Shown piece by piece: positions 34,222 through 43,201 of a DNA stretch of 64,000 nucleotides. The notes under the pieces are model-generated. The model saw only the letters and a program-made list of their open reading frames with translations, did no database searches and was not told the origin of the DNA. Origin of the DNA: CALMBW01 sp963779645. Lineage in GTDB: Bacteria; Actinomycetota; CADDZG01; WHSQ01. The stretch covers positions 1,860,001-1,924,000 of the forward strand of contig CAVZYX010000005.1 of the NCBI GenBank assembly GCA_963779645.1, in the 5' to 3' direction. How positions within the stretch are numbered: the stretch's first letter is position 1; every line of letters starts with the position of its first letter. The position numbers and the translations under genes were made by a program.

Positions 34222-34304
34222 GCGGTCGTGGTGGAACGGTAGACACGCCAGCTTGAGGGGCTGGTGCCCGCAAGGGTGTGGGGGTTCAAATCCCCCCGAC
34301 CGCA
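34222..34304 (+). tRNA. tRNA-Leu (anticodon GAG)
   Basis: The acceptor arms GCGGTCG and CGACCGC pair perfectly with discriminator A. The D-arm has GGTGGAACGGTAGACACG-like features. The anticodon stem CCAGC/GCTGG encloses TTGAGGG, giving anticodon GAG. A long variable arm (GCCCGCAAGGGTG) marks a class II tRNA, and the T-loop is GTTCAAATC within a GGGGG/CCCCC stem. The 3' CCA is not encoded. It reads CUC/CUU leucine codons. Confidence 0.95.
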
Positions 34305-34460
34305 CAAGAAAACGAAGCACCTCCGTCTTCCTGGTGGTCGCCGTTTGCTCTGCTCCCGGTTCATGCGCCATTCAGGGTGGGTCCATGTGGGGTGTGGAAT
34401 CATGGAGTGGGTGCGGAGAGTGGAGTTTGTCACCCCGGTGGACGATCCGAAAGGACGAAC

Positions 34461-37400
34461 GTGAGAGCCCTTACCCCCCGACGAGGCTCGCTCTCTGTAG
34501 CAGCATGCGTCGCCGTCCTCGTGGCCGCGCTGTTTCCGGCTTCACCCGTCTTGTCGCAGGACTCCGGAACCGAAGACGATCCGATCTTCGTCGATCAGGG
34601 TCTCAACCGGAGTGAGGAGCGTGCCTTCAAGGAGTCTTTGAAGATCTTGCTGAAGAATCCGGATGTCGACATGGTGGTCACCGTTCGGCCCGGATCGAAG
34701 GCTCGGATGGGCTGCAAGAAAGCCGGCGATGTCTATTGGATCTATTCGGCTAGAGGAACGGTTTGCTTCACGCGCGCGCCTAAGGGGGCGGGGTGGGGTT
34801 TCTCGGTCCAGGTGATCAAAGGCAAGAATCCGGTTCGTGAGCAGAGCGCAACTGTTCTGTGGACGCTGGCTCAGGAACGAGCTGCCGGCACCCCCACCGA
34901 CGAACCCGAGCCTCGCGTCCTGATCGATGCGAAGAAGGTCACTTATCCGTACGTCTATGAGCGGATCGTGGCCGAGCTCGACGGGCCGCGAGCCGGCGAC
35001 TTCATCATCGTTCCGGCAAACACCGCCGACAGCGGCTCGCCCGGTGCGCATGGCCATCCGGGTATCACTCAGTCACGAACCACTTTGATCCTCGGTGGCC
35101 GCGGAGCGCGGCGCTCACCGCTCAGCAAGAAGGCCGAGGCGAAGCTGCACATAAAGCATCCCGACATCGCGCCGACCGTAGCCTCGGCGCTGGGCATCCA
35201 TCCTTACTTCCAGGACACGAACGAACCGGCGACATTGCTCAATGGCAACCCATCCGAAACGGCACTGTTGAAACGACAGGACGGACGAGTCCTGCAGTCC
35301 TTGCTCGAACCGGTCTACAACACGTTCGTCGTATCGATCGATGGGTTGGGCGCCGAATTCGTCACGCCTGGGCTGATGCCGAATCTCACTACGTTGCTGG
35401 AGGAGGAATGTGCTCCGGGCGGAGTCTGCGCCACATCGTTCGAGCAAGCTAGAGCGATGATGGTCACAGAGACCAACGCGAACCACACCGCGATGATCAC
35501 GGGTGCTTATGGCGAAGACTCGGGCATCATCGCTAACGGTTCCTTCGACCGGGCCGGCGGGGCCGAGCTAGATCTCGACAGGCCGGAGCTGAACTTTGCA
35601 GAGACCCTTTTCGATTCGATCGAGAGAAGTAAGCCTTGGCTGCGAACCGCTCTCGTCATGGGGAAGGAAAAGCTGCGTTCACTCTTCGATTGCACGCGCG
35701 ACACGGAGGGTGCATGTGGACCTTCAGATGCGAACCCAGAGAAACGCGAAGTGGATCATGTTGCTCCCGATTTCATCGCCGGTGCGACGACCTCGCCCGG
35801 TGACCAGAACCTAGACTGTCCGGCCGAGCCGGGCACGGGCTCCGGCTATTCGCTCAACTCCTGCACGATGGACGCGGCGTTGTATCTGTTGGGGGCTGAG
35901 GATCCCGATTTCACGTTCATCAACCTGCCCGAGGTCGACGCGATGTCGCATCTGTTCGGCCGAGACTCAGAGCAAGCTGCTGCGGCCATCGTTTCGGCCG
36001 ACCTGGAGATCGGGCGGCTTGTGGCTGCGTTGCGCGCATCCAACCGATGGCAGCGCTCCACGGTGATCGTGACCGCCGATCACGCTTTCGGGCCTGCATC
36101 TTTGCCGCTAACGTCCACCGATATCGCGGCGGAGCTCGAGGGGGCTGGGCCGTCTGAGTCGCAGGTTGTTTCGCATGGTGGTTCGGCTTCGGTCTACCTG
36201 CCACAGTTAGAGAACGTCAACGAGCCGACGGAGGGGGACCAGCAGACCCTCAAAGCGCTCCGAGCCGCGGCACTCGAGATCGAGGGAGTGAGCGAGGCTC
36301 TGTATCGCTTGCCCAATCCTTTGGACGGTGGCCGCGAGCACACCTTGAACGGCGTGCATCCCAACTGGAACCTGGGTGGTACGCCTCGGATCGGTGAACT
36401 GTTGATCGTGGCCGAGGAGGGCACCTCGTTCCACGTCGGTCAGATGGATGACGATCGGTTGATCACCGGCGTTCACGGCCATCCAAGCGACCGCCACATC
36501 CCTTTGATCGTGATGTCCGGCGGCACCTACGTGCGTGACGGGTCGATCGTTCCGTCGGGCGAGCCGAATGAAGGTGATGACACAGGGGAGCTGAAGGAGC
36601 AGGCCGAGAACGTAGACATCGCTGCGACGATCTCGTGGCTGCTGGATGTTCCGGAGCCGCGCGACAGCTCAGGCCGCCTTCTCTCTCAAGCGTTTAGCGC
36701 GCACCCGGCAGAGGCCGACCGGGCGGGTGCCATCACCGAGGCTCTGGCGAACCGACTCGCGATCTTCATCTACGACCAGAACAACTCTGTGACGGTGCGT
36801 TGCTTGATCGACAGCAGCACTTGCGGAGATCCGGTGCCGGAAGAAGCCAAAGACCCGGAGTCGATCCCCAACCTGACTGCGGTGGCCGATGGTGGACTGT
36901 TCACTCGCTTCGGGAGCGTAGCTGCGTGGCCCTCGGTCACGATGCCGAACCACAACACGGTGGGAAGCGGCACCTACCCCGGTCACCATGCATTGGTGAA
37001 CAATCGCTTCTACGAACGGGAGACCGCCACGGTCCATGCCCCGATCGATCCGCAAGACCCCGACAATCCGCTGTACGTAGGGACGTCGGTGTTGCTGAAC
37101 GACGAGTTCGAGACATTGCACGAGGCGTTCCATCGTTCCTTCGGGGATTGGACTCCGGCCGACGGACCCGTTTCGGACAATGCATACACAGCGTCGGTGG
37201 ATGAGCCCTCCGCGCGGGGGGCGGACTACGCGACCTTGGAGCCCACTGACTCGTTCCCGAACCCGGCCGATTACATCGCTACGCAGAACCCAGCCGAGCT
37301 CGCGCAGGACACAACTCAGGCGTGCTCCGACTCCGATCCCGACGGCTACGGGGTGGAGAGCACGCTGGACCATCAAGGCCAGACGCAGGTACGACGTCTG

Positions 37401-37985
37401 TTCGAGGACAACGCTCAGCATCCGATCCCGAAGTATCTGATCAACAACTTCACGCTCACGGACGGGTCCGGACATCATTTCGGGCCACACACAACCTGCA
37501 CGATCGCGGCGTTCCGCGATTCGGACAAGCGCTTGGGGCGGATCCTCGAGGCGATGCGGTCCGCGGGCGTACTCGGCGAAACATTGGTCGTCGTGACGGG
37601 GGACCACGGCGGCGAGAATCAGAACCTCGATCGGGCCGGTTTGCCGTCGGACTTCGAGACTGTTCTGAACGATGCCGGGATCAAGCACGTGATGGCGGAC
37701 TGGCACGTGTACCTGCTGACAACGAACGCAGCGCTGGAAGGCGACCTCGTGCGCGGCAGTACTTCGTCGGTGGTCGTGACGGTGACCGAGGACGACCGGG
37801 GCGAGCCGGTGGAAGGTGCAACCGTTGAGTTCTCGCAAGCGGGGGCCGCTGCGGTGACGGGCGAGACCGATGCCGAAGGGAAGGTCACGCTCGAAGTGAC
37901 GTTGTCCGCCCGGCGCTTGCGAGTGGTTGTTACCCATCCCGACTACAACACCTCGGCGCGCAAGCACCGGATCCGAAAAGGCTAA
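34461..37985 (+). CDS. Large secreted protein with tandem type I phosphodiesterase-like domains
   Basis: I place the start at GTG 34461 after AAAGGAC, giving 1174 residues with a Sec signal (about 10-32). Two alkaline-phosphatase-superfamily domains are visible. The first has FVVSIDGLGAEF (about 293), TETNANHTAMITG (about 336) and VTADHAFG (about 538). The second has SVTMPNHNTVGSG (about 826), TDGSGHHFG and TGDHGGENQN (about 1047). Each keeps Asp/His metal ligands and a Thr/Ser nucleophile region. An N-terminal piece (GAHGHPGITQ, about 195) resembles the C-terminal end of such a domain, and residues from about 1105 form an Ig/carboxypeptidase-regulatory-like module. Likely extracellular phosphodiester or nucleotide hydrolysis; the substrate is unknown. 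Confidence 0.82.
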   Translation: MRALTPRRGSLSVAACVAVLVAALFPASPVLSQDSGTEDDPIFVDQGLNRSEERAFKESLKILLKNPDVDMVVTVRPGSKARMGCKKAGDVYWIYSARGTVCFTRAPKGAGWGFSVQVIKGKNPVREQSATVLWTLAQERAAGTPTDEPEPRVLIDAKKVTYPYVYERIVAELDGPRAGDFIIVPANTADSGSPGAHGHPGITQSRTTLILGGRGARRSPLSKKAEAKLHIKHPDIAPTVASALGIHPYFQDTNEPATLLNGNPSETALLKRQDGRVLQSLLEPVYNTFVVSIDGLGAEFVTPGLMPNLTTLLEEECAPGGVCATSFEQARAMMVTETNANHTAMITGAYGEDSGIIANGSFDRAGGAELDLDRPELNFAETLFDSIERSKPWLRTALVMGKEKLRSLFDCTRDTEGACGPSDANPEKREVDHVAPDFIAGATTSPGDQNLDCPAEPGTGSGYSLNSCTMDAALYLLGAEDPDFTFINLPEVDAMSHLFGRDSEQAAAAIVSADLEIGRLVAALRASNRWQRSTVIVTADHAFGPASLPLTSTDIAAELEGAGPSESQVVSHGGSASVYLPQLENVNEPTEGDQQTLKALRAAALEIEGVSEALYRLPNPLDGGREHTLNGVHPNWNLGGTPRIGELLIVAEEGTSFHVGQMDDDRLITGVHGHPSDRHIPLIVMSGGTYVRDGSIVPSGEPNEGDDTGELKEQAENVDIAATISWLLDVPEPRDSSGRLLSQAFSAHPAEADRAGAITEALANRLAIFIYDQNNSVTVRCLIDSSTCGDPVPEEAKDPESIPNLTAVADGGLFTRFGSVAAWPSVTMPNHNTVGSGTYPGHHALVNNRFYERETATVHAPIDPQDPDNPLYVGTSVLLNDEFETLHEAFHRSFGDWTPADGPVSDNAYTASVDEPSARGADYATLEPTDSFPNPADYIATQNPAELAQDTTQACSDSDPDGYGVESTLDHQGQTQVRRLFEDNAQHPIPKYLINNFTLTDGSGHHFGPHTTCTIAAFRDSDKRLGRILEAMRSAGVLGETLVVVTGDHGGENQNLDRAGLPSDFETVLNDAGIKHVMADWHVYLLTTNAALEGDLVRGSTSSVVVTVTEDDRGEPVEGATVEFSQAGAAAVTGETDAEGKVTLEVTLSARRLRVVVTHPDYNTSARKHRIRKG

Positions 37986-37986
37986 G

Positions 37987-38006
37987 GGCCGAACTAGGTT
38001 TCGGCC
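37987..38006 (+). terminator. Hairpin between convergent genes
   Basis: GGCCGAA and TTCGGCC form a perfect 7-bp stem with a six-base loop, right after the phosphodiesterase stop and 12 bases before the end of the convergent M20 gene. It could serve both directions. Confidence 0.5.
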
Positions 38007-38017
38007 ACGCTCGGTGG

Positions 38018-39340
38018 TTAGGTCGGCAGTTTCGCCAAGGCGCGGTAGAGCGAGTGGGCCGTCTTCTCGCCCAGCTCCAGTCCTCGCAACTGGAAGCTCT
38101 CGTTCGGAGCGTGGATCGAGTCTTCGGCTAGCGCGAAGCCCGAGAGGATCGTGGGGATCTTGCGATCCGACAAAGCCACGAGGATCGGCAGCGTTCCTCC
38201 GATGCGCGTGAGGGCCGGACGCTTCCCGGTTGCTTCTTCGAAGGCCTCGATGGCCAAACGGATGGCATCCGAGTCGGCATCGAAGAGGGAGGGGTCGTTC
38301 ATCGAGTGGAAGTTGATGCGAACCTCGGCTTCCTCTGGGATGTCGGCGTGAAGGATCTCATCGAGGGTGTCGCGGATCCTTTCGGCGCTTTGGCCCGGCG
38401 CTAGACGCAAGCTGAACTTGGCAGCAGCCGTGGCGGGGATGATCGTGCGGATCTGACCCGCATCTCCACCCGCTACGCCGTTGATGTCTAGCGAGGTGTC
38501 CGCCCAGTTCTGCATGTAGTAGTCGTCGCCGGACCCGCTCCAGATAGGACGACCGCCGATCTCGGTGATGACAGCACTTCCGGCGGGAAGGTCCTTCCAT
38601 GCTGTGAGCTCGGACTCTGATGGAGCCTCTACCCCTTCGCGGAGCTCGTCGCGCAGGCGACCGTCGGGCCCGGGCATCACTCGGGCGAGGATGTTATTCA
38701 TCACGTGCACCGCGTTCAACGCGCTGCCCCCGTACATCCCCGAATGAAGGTTGCGTTCGCCAACGCGCACGTCGAGCTCGATCATGATCATCCCCCGGGC
38801 GCCGAGTGTGAGGGCCGGCGTGTCGGCGTCGACCATCAGCGAGTCGAAGATGATCGCCGCGTCGACATGGGTCGGATCGTTGCGGATGTAGTTGATGATG
38901 TTGTCGCTACCGACCTCTTCCTCGCCCTCGACGACGACGTGGATGTTGAGCGGGAGCTCTCCTGCCTCGGCAAGTTCGCAAGCTACGAAGAGCAGTGGGT
39001 AGAAGTTGCCCTTGTCGTCAGAAGCACCACGTCCGTACAGGCGATCGCCGCGTATGGTGGGCTCGAACGGTGGGCTGTCCCACTCTTCGATCGGGTCGGC
39101 GGACTGAACGTCGTAGTGGCCGTAGATCATGATCGTGGGACTGCCTTCTGGCCCCTTCAGATCACCGACGACCAACGGGTTCCCGGGCGTGTCGACGATC
39201 GAAGCAGTTCCCCCGGAACGTTGTATGCGGGCGACCAGCCACTCGGCAGCCTTCGTGATGTCCGCCGGATCCCCGCCACCGGACGATATCGAGGGGATCT
39301 TCAACAGTTCCGAGAGCTCGGCGAACAGCTTGTCGTTCAT
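38018..39340 (-). CDS. M20-family dipeptidase / deacylase
   Basis: From ATG 39340, preceded by AGGAGG, the product has 440 residues (an upstream in-frame start would add 18 unconserved residues). The zinc-peptidase landmarks are intact: YGHYDVQ (His and Asp), GRGASDDKG (bridging Asp), VEGEEEVGS (catalytic Glu pair), the dimerisation-domain start NLHSGMYGG, and C-terminal IHAPNE (His ligand). Family members hydrolyse dipeptides or N-acyl amino acids in the cytoplasm. It is divergent from the M29 aminopeptidase gene. Confidence 0.93.
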   Translation of the reverse strand: MNDKLFAELSELLKIPSISSGGGDPADITKAAEWLVARIQRSGGTASIVDTPGNPLVVGDLKGPEGSPTIMIYGHYDVQSADPIEEWDSPPFEPTIRGDRLYGRGASDDKGNFYPLLFVACELAEAGELPLNIHVVVEGEEEVGSDNIINYIRNDPTHVDAAIIFDSLMVDADTPALTLGARGMIMIELDVRVGERNLHSGMYGGSALNAVHVMNNILARVMPGPDGRLRDELREGVEAPSESELTAWKDLPAGSAVITEIGGRPIWSGSGDDYYMQNWADTSLDINGVAGGDAGQIRTIIPATAAAKFSLRLAPGQSAERIRDTLDEILHADIPEEAEVRINFHSMNDPSLFDADSDAIRLAIEAFEEATGKRPALTRIGGTLPILVALSDRKIPTILSGFALAEDSIHAPNESFQLRGLELGEKTAHSLYRALAKLPT

Positions 39341-39395
39341 CCATTCCTCCTGGGCAGTGGCAACGCAAGTCACCATAGCGGCCCTAGGGCCCACT

Positions 39396-39401
39396 TATAG
39401 T
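39396..39401 (+). promoter_or_regulatory. -10 box of a leaderless promoter for the M29 aminopeptidase
   Basis: TATAGT, then GGGCCG (six bases), then ATG. There is no purine-rich ribosome site in between. Confidence 0.6.
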
Positions 39402-39407
39402 GGGCCG

Positions 39408-40622
39408 ATGACTTCTTCCGAAAACCTCAAGGGCTATGCCGAGCTCACTTTAAAGGTGGGCGTCAACCTCCTACCCGGCCAGGTGCTTGCTATCAAGTGC
39501 TATTACGACCACGCCCCTCTCGCCCGTGCGTTGACCGAGGTTGCTTACGAGATGGGGGCTCGCTTCGTTGACATCTGGTACTGGGATCCGCATACGAAGA
39601 AGGCTCGCGTGGAGCATGCGCCGGAGGACACACTCGATTGGATCCCGCCCTGGTTGCACGAGCGGTACCACTGGCTGGTCGAGAACCAAGGGGCACTCGT
39701 GCAGATATCGGGAGACCCCGAGCCGGACCTGATGAACGACGTCGACACTCGCCGCGCTGGTAAGGATCCGATGCCCCGGCTCTTCTCGGTGATCGAACTC
39801 GTGCACTCGGGCAAGGTCAACTGGACGTACGTCGCCTGCGCATCGCCCGGCTGGGCGAAGAAGATCTACGGCGAGCCGGATGTCGAACGCTTGTGGGGCG
39901 ACCTGGCTACCTTCATGCGACTCGATCAGCCCGATCCCATCGCCGCATGGAAGGAACACGTCGAGCGTTTGGCGGTGCGAGCGAACGCGCTGAACGACCG
40001 TTCCCTGCAGGCCGTGAGGTTCCGGGGACCGGGGACCGACCTAACGGTCGGTCTTGTTCGTAACGCCCGATGGAATGCCGGGGCGACGACCATGCCGGAC
40101 GGTCGCCCAGTTGTTGTGAACATGCCCACCGAGGAAGTGTTCACCACCCCTGATTTCCGACGTGTTGACGGAACCGTTCGTGCGACCCGTCCACTCGTGC
40201 TCCACGGTTCCGTCGTGGAAGACCTAGAAGTTGAGTTCAAAGATGGGGTCGTGTCGAAGGTGACCGCATCCAAAGGCGCAGGGATCGTCGAAGGCGAGAT
40301 GGACCGCGATCCGGGAGGTCGCCGCCTCGGTGAGGTTGCACTCGTTGACAAGGTGTCGCCGATCGGGCAGAAAGGGCGCAGCTACTACGACATCCTTCTG
40401 GATGAAAACGCCACATGCCATATCGCATACGGAGCCGGATATCCCCAAGGCATCGAAGGCGGACCGAGCATGACGGCCGACGAGCTCGAAGCAGCCGGCG
40501 TGAATCACTCCCGCGTTCACACCGACTTCATGATCGGTGGACCGGAAGTGTCTGTCCACGGTGTCGAGCAGGGCGGCGCTGAGATACCGATCATCCTGGA
40601 CGACACCTGGCAGCTCGACTGA
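39408..40622 (+). CDS. M29-family aminopeptidase
   Basis: This 404-residue metallo-aminopeptidase of the AmpS/PepS type removes N-terminal residues from peptides in the cytoplasm. The conserved metal-site segments are present: MPTEEVFTTPD (Glu), LGEVALVD (Glu), CHIAYGAGYP (His/Tyr) and NHSRVHTDFMIG (His/Asp). Length is normal. It is paired head to head with the M20 peptidase, suggesting joint peptide turnover, perhaps of proteasome products, though that is inference. Confidence 0.93.
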   Translation: MTSSENLKGYAELTLKVGVNLLPGQVLAIKCYYDHAPLARALTEVAYEMGARFVDIWYWDPHTKKARVEHAPEDTLDWIPPWLHERYHWLVENQGALVQISGDPEPDLMNDVDTRRAGKDPMPRLFSVIELVHSGKVNWTYVACASPGWAKKIYGEPDVERLWGDLATFMRLDQPDPIAAWKEHVERLAVRANALNDRSLQAVRFRGPGTDLTVGLVRNARWNAGATTMPDGRPVVVNMPTEEVFTTPDFRRVDGTVRATRPLVLHGSVVEDLEVEFKDGVVSKVTASKGAGIVEGEMDRDPGGRRLGEVALVDKVSPIGQKGRSYYDILLDENATCHIAYGAGYPQGIEGGPSMTADELEAAGVNHSRVHTDFMIGGPEVSVHGVEQGGAEIPIILDDTWQLD

Positions 40623-40640
40623 CCGAGTTGTAGATAAGTC

Positions 40641-41474
40641 GTGCCCGAACTTCCGGAGATGCAAGCTCTTTCGGAGCGTCTCGACGTATCTCTAAGCGGA
40701 ACTGTCTTTGCCGGTGCGATGCCCCTTCAGTTCTCTGCTCTCAAAACGTTCACTCCGCCGCCCGAGGAGCTGGTGGGACGGGAACTAAACAACGTCGGTC
40801 GACGGGGGAAGTACCTGGTGTTCGACTTCGGTGGCCCCCGCATGCTCGTGCATCTGTCGCAGGGAGGACGGGTCGACATCGAGGACAAACCGAAGACGAC
40901 GCGGCCCAAGTTCGGCGTGGTGAGACTTCGTTTCGAGGGGGCTCCTTCGATACTGATCAAGGAGTTCGGGACTCAACGCAAAGCAGGTTGGTGGATCCTG
41001 GCCGATGGAGAGGATGGCCCTTTGGCGGTTCTCGGGCCTGAACCTTTCGATGAGGGCTTCCAAGATCTCCTGAGGACGAGCGCCGACAAACGCAGACTCC
41101 ACACATTCCTACGCGACCAACGAACGATCGCGGGGATCGGTCGCGGGAACGCCGACGACATCCTTCACCGTGCTCGGTTGTCTCCGTTCGCAAGTCTGTT
41201 CTCGCTCAATGGTCCTCAGCGCGAGGAACTGATCAACGCAACCAGGGAGGTGCTTGCCGAAGGTACAGCTAAGGAACGCGAGCGCAAGGGGGGGTTACCC
41301 ACAAAGCTGACCGGTCGTTTCAAGATCCACGGACAGTTCGGACGGTCCTGCCCTCGATGCGGTGACGAACTCAAGCACGTTTCCTACGAGGACTACGAGA
41401 TCGTTTACTGCGCTGCCTGCCAAACGAACGGAAAGGTACTGGCCGATCGTCGATTGTCGCGCCTAGTGAAGTAG
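40641..41474 (+). CDS. Fpg/Nei-family DNA glycosylase
   Basis: This 277-residue protein starts PELPEMQAL after the GTG, giving the catalytic N-terminal Pro and Glu. RRGKYLVFDF holds the beta-hairpin Lys, and AGIGRGNADDIL the helix-two-turn-helix. The C-terminal zinc finger has CPRC and CAAC. It is therefore an active-looking bifunctional base-excision glycosylase/AP lyase, of the Fpg or Nei class. It is a paralogue of the truncated gene at the left edge of the window. A short gap separates it from the M29 gene. Confidence 0.93.
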   Translation: MPELPEMQALSERLDVSLSGTVFAGAMPLQFSALKTFTPPPEELVGRELNNVGRRGKYLVFDFGGPRMLVHLSQGGRVDIEDKPKTTRPKFGVVRLRFEGAPSILIKEFGTQRKAGWWILADGEDGPLAVLGPEPFDEGFQDLLRTSADKRRLHTFLRDQRTIAGIGRGNADDILHRARLSPFASLFSLNGPQREELINATREVLAEGTAKERERKGGLPTKLTGRFKIHGQFGRSCPRCGDELKHVSYEDYEIVYCAACQTNGKVLADRRLSRLVK

Positions 41475-41506
41475 ATTTCTTCTTTAGCAGATGTAGGGAG
41501 CAAACC

Positions 41507-41929
41507 TTGCCCGATGTTGAGATAACCCTTCCGAGCGCGCCACCAGACGACTACCTTCGTTGGATGGCGTTCTGGCGTGAGGTCGAACAGAAGATGGGGG
41601 AGTCTCCGGCTCTAGGAGACATGGCCTCGCAAGAGAGCGCGCCTTTTCTTCAGGGAGAGACAGCCGCATTCCTCGCGACCGTCGTCGTGGGGGCGATCAT
41701 CACCCAATCGACCGATGCGAAGAATCGTGGCGAGACCCAGGTTGCACCCGTGCTGATCGCAGATCCCGATCGGTTGGCCCGGGCCATCGACGTGGTTACG
41801 CGTCGCGCCCAATGGATGACGCCGGATCGCCTCCGCGCTATGGGTATCGAGCCACTCGATACGAAACTGGCAGAGCTTCGGATGGCCTCGCTGACCGCAG
41901 TCAGCGAGCAGATCGCTAAACCTCGGTAG
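41507..41929 (+). CDS. Hypothetical protein
   Basis: This 140-residue, mostly helical and soluble protein is read from a TTG start preceded by AGGGAG at seven bases. It contains a central hydrophobic segment (AAFLATVVVGAIITQ, about residues 54-68) that could be a buried helix or a weak membrane span, and a basic/acidic C-terminal half. I recognise no family. It follows the glycosylase by 32 bases and is followed by a 268-base intergenic region with an inverted repeat. Confidence 0.65.
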   Translation: MPDVEITLPSAPPDDYLRWMAFWREVEQKMGESPALGDMASQESAPFLQGETAAFLATVVVGAIITQSTDAKNRGETQVAPVLIADPDRLARAIDVVTRRAQWMTPDRLRAMGIEPLDTKLAELRMASLTAVSEQIAKPR

Positions 41930-42024
41930 TCGTTCGGATGCCTCTGTGCGACTTTGGTCGTAAAGGAAAGTAAGCACGCATACGTATCGACTCGTACCGG
42001 TTCGCTCGCATAGTTTGCATCCCA

Positions 42025-42169
42025 GAGGGTGCTTGTTAGCTGGCAACAGCGGCTAATTTCGTGATCAGAAGAGGAACGGTAGTCCGAAGCGTGATGACAG
42101 TGCGTCGATCGCTAGGCTCATTCCTCAATAGGCTGGTTGACCAGCCCTGGATCGCTAACAAGCATCCTC
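42025..42169 (+). repeat. 145-bp intergenic segment bounded by 16-bp inverted repeats
   Basis: GAGGGTGCTTGTTAGC at 42025-42040 and GCTAACAAGCATCCTC at 42154-42169 are inverted copies matching at 15 of 16 positions. The interior holds a GGCTGG-TTGA-CCAGCC hairpin at 42131-42146 and no coding signal. It could be a small non-autonomous element or a structured leader or RNA upstream of adk. The rest of 41930-42197 shows nothing else I can support. Confidence 0.6.
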
Positions 42170-42185
42170 TTCACGCGCTTGCGCC

Positions 42186-42191
42186 TACCAT
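42186..42191 (+). promoter_or_regulatory. -10 box of a leaderless adk promoter
   Basis: TACCAT, six bases (GCCCAC), then the adk ATG at 42198. No ribosome site is present. Confidence 0.55.
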
Positions 42192-42197
42192 GCCCAC

Positions 42198-42842
42198 ATG
42201 AAGCGGCGCATCCTGTTCGTCGGCCCCCCCGGAAGTGGCAAGGGTACTCACGCGAAAAGGATCAGCCGCCGATTCGGGATCCCTCACGTCGCTACCGGCG
42301 ACATGTTGCGGGCCGAGGTTTCTGAGGGAACGATCCTTGGATTAGAGGCGAAGGCTTTGATGGATGCGGGTGCCCTAGTGCCGGATGACCTGGTCCTGAG
42401 CATGGTCGTTGAAAGACTCACCAAAGCAGAAGCCTCGCGGGGATGGATCCTCGATGGCTTCCCCAGGACGACCGGTCAGGCTGAAACCCTGGATTCGAGC
42501 CTCGGCCCCCGCGGCGTCGATGTGGTTGTCACACTCGACCTCGAACGAGCCGAGATCGTCGACCGGATCAGTGGGCGGCGTTCCTGCCCCAAAGGGCACG
42601 TCTATCACCTGGAGGCGAACCCGCCCAAGGTGTCCGGCGTCTGCGACGTCGACGGTGAGCCCCTTTTCCAGAGGGAAGACGACACCGAGGAAGTGGTTAA
42701 CGCACGTCTCGACCTCTACGAGCGCGAGACCGAACCGCTGCTCGACCACTACGCATCGAAGGGCGTTCTGGTGCGGGTGGATGGTTCGGGATCGCCGGAT
42801 GAGGTCTACCGCCGGGTAGAGAGGGTCCTTCTTGACAGCTGA
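42198..42842 (+). CDS. adk: Adenylate kinase
   Basis: This 214-residue enzyme equilibrates ATP, AMP and ADP. It shows the P-loop GPPGSGKGTHAKR, the AMP-binding ATGDMLRAEV and the GFPRTTGQAE motif. A long-form LID contains SCPKGHVYHLEANPP and a later Cys (VSGVCD), so the zinc site is at best partial. In many bacteria adk sits in the ribosomal-protein operon after secY; here it stands alone behind a leaderless-type promoter and an inverted-repeat segment. Confidence 0.97.
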   Translation: MKRRILFVGPPGSGKGTHAKRISRRFGIPHVATGDMLRAEVSEGTILGLEAKALMDAGALVPDDLVLSMVVERLTKAEASRGWILDGFPRTTGQAETLDSSLGPRGVDVVVTLDLERAEIVDRISGRRSCPKGHVYHLEANPPKVSGVCDVDGEPLFQREDDTEEVVNARLDLYERETEPLLDHYASKGVLVRVDGSGSPDEVYRRVERVLLDS

Positions 42843-42913
42843 GCGGGAGGTTTCGGCGGCCACTATCCTGGGGTAATGCAAGCAAGCAAAGCCCTAACGA
42901 GCCGGGAGGCTGG

Positions 42914-43111
42914 ATGTCTATCAAGACGGTAGCCCTGATCATCTACATCGTTCTTGGGTTCTTCGTGGCCCAAGACCACAATTATCTGAACAATCTGGAC
43001 TCGATCGGCCGGGTTCTCTCGGCGATCCTAGGTGTCATCCTGTGGCCGCTGGTGGTTCTGGGAGTCGACCTGCACTTGGGGCGGAACCTCGGTTTGGGTA
43101 GGTTCAACTAG
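42914..43111 (+). CDS. Small two-span membrane protein
   Basis: This 65-residue protein has two hydrophobic segments (about 3-20 and 34-52) joined by a polar loop (QDHNYLNNLDSIGR) and a basic Gly-rich tail. A GGGAGG ribosome site lies six bases before the ATG, and a TATCCT -10 box lies at 42866-42871, giving a leader of roughly 35-40 bases. The family is not recognised. Confidence 0.7.
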   Translation: MSIKTVALIIYIVLGFFVAQDHNYLNNLDSIGRVLSAILGVILWPLVVLGVDLHLGRNLGLGRFN

Positions 43112-43201
43112 CCAGATCGAGCACTAGTCCGTCTGGGCCATCTTTGGAAACCACCCGGCCTTAGGTATCGCCCTTTCCATGGTTGTTGCCGATTACTTTC
43201 A

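Noticed and set aside
36669..37967. 432-codon reverse-strand frame over the phosphodiesterase gene
   Set aside because: The forward strand encodes clear catalytic motifs; the reverse product is Arg/His/Val-rich low-information sequence typical of shadow frames.
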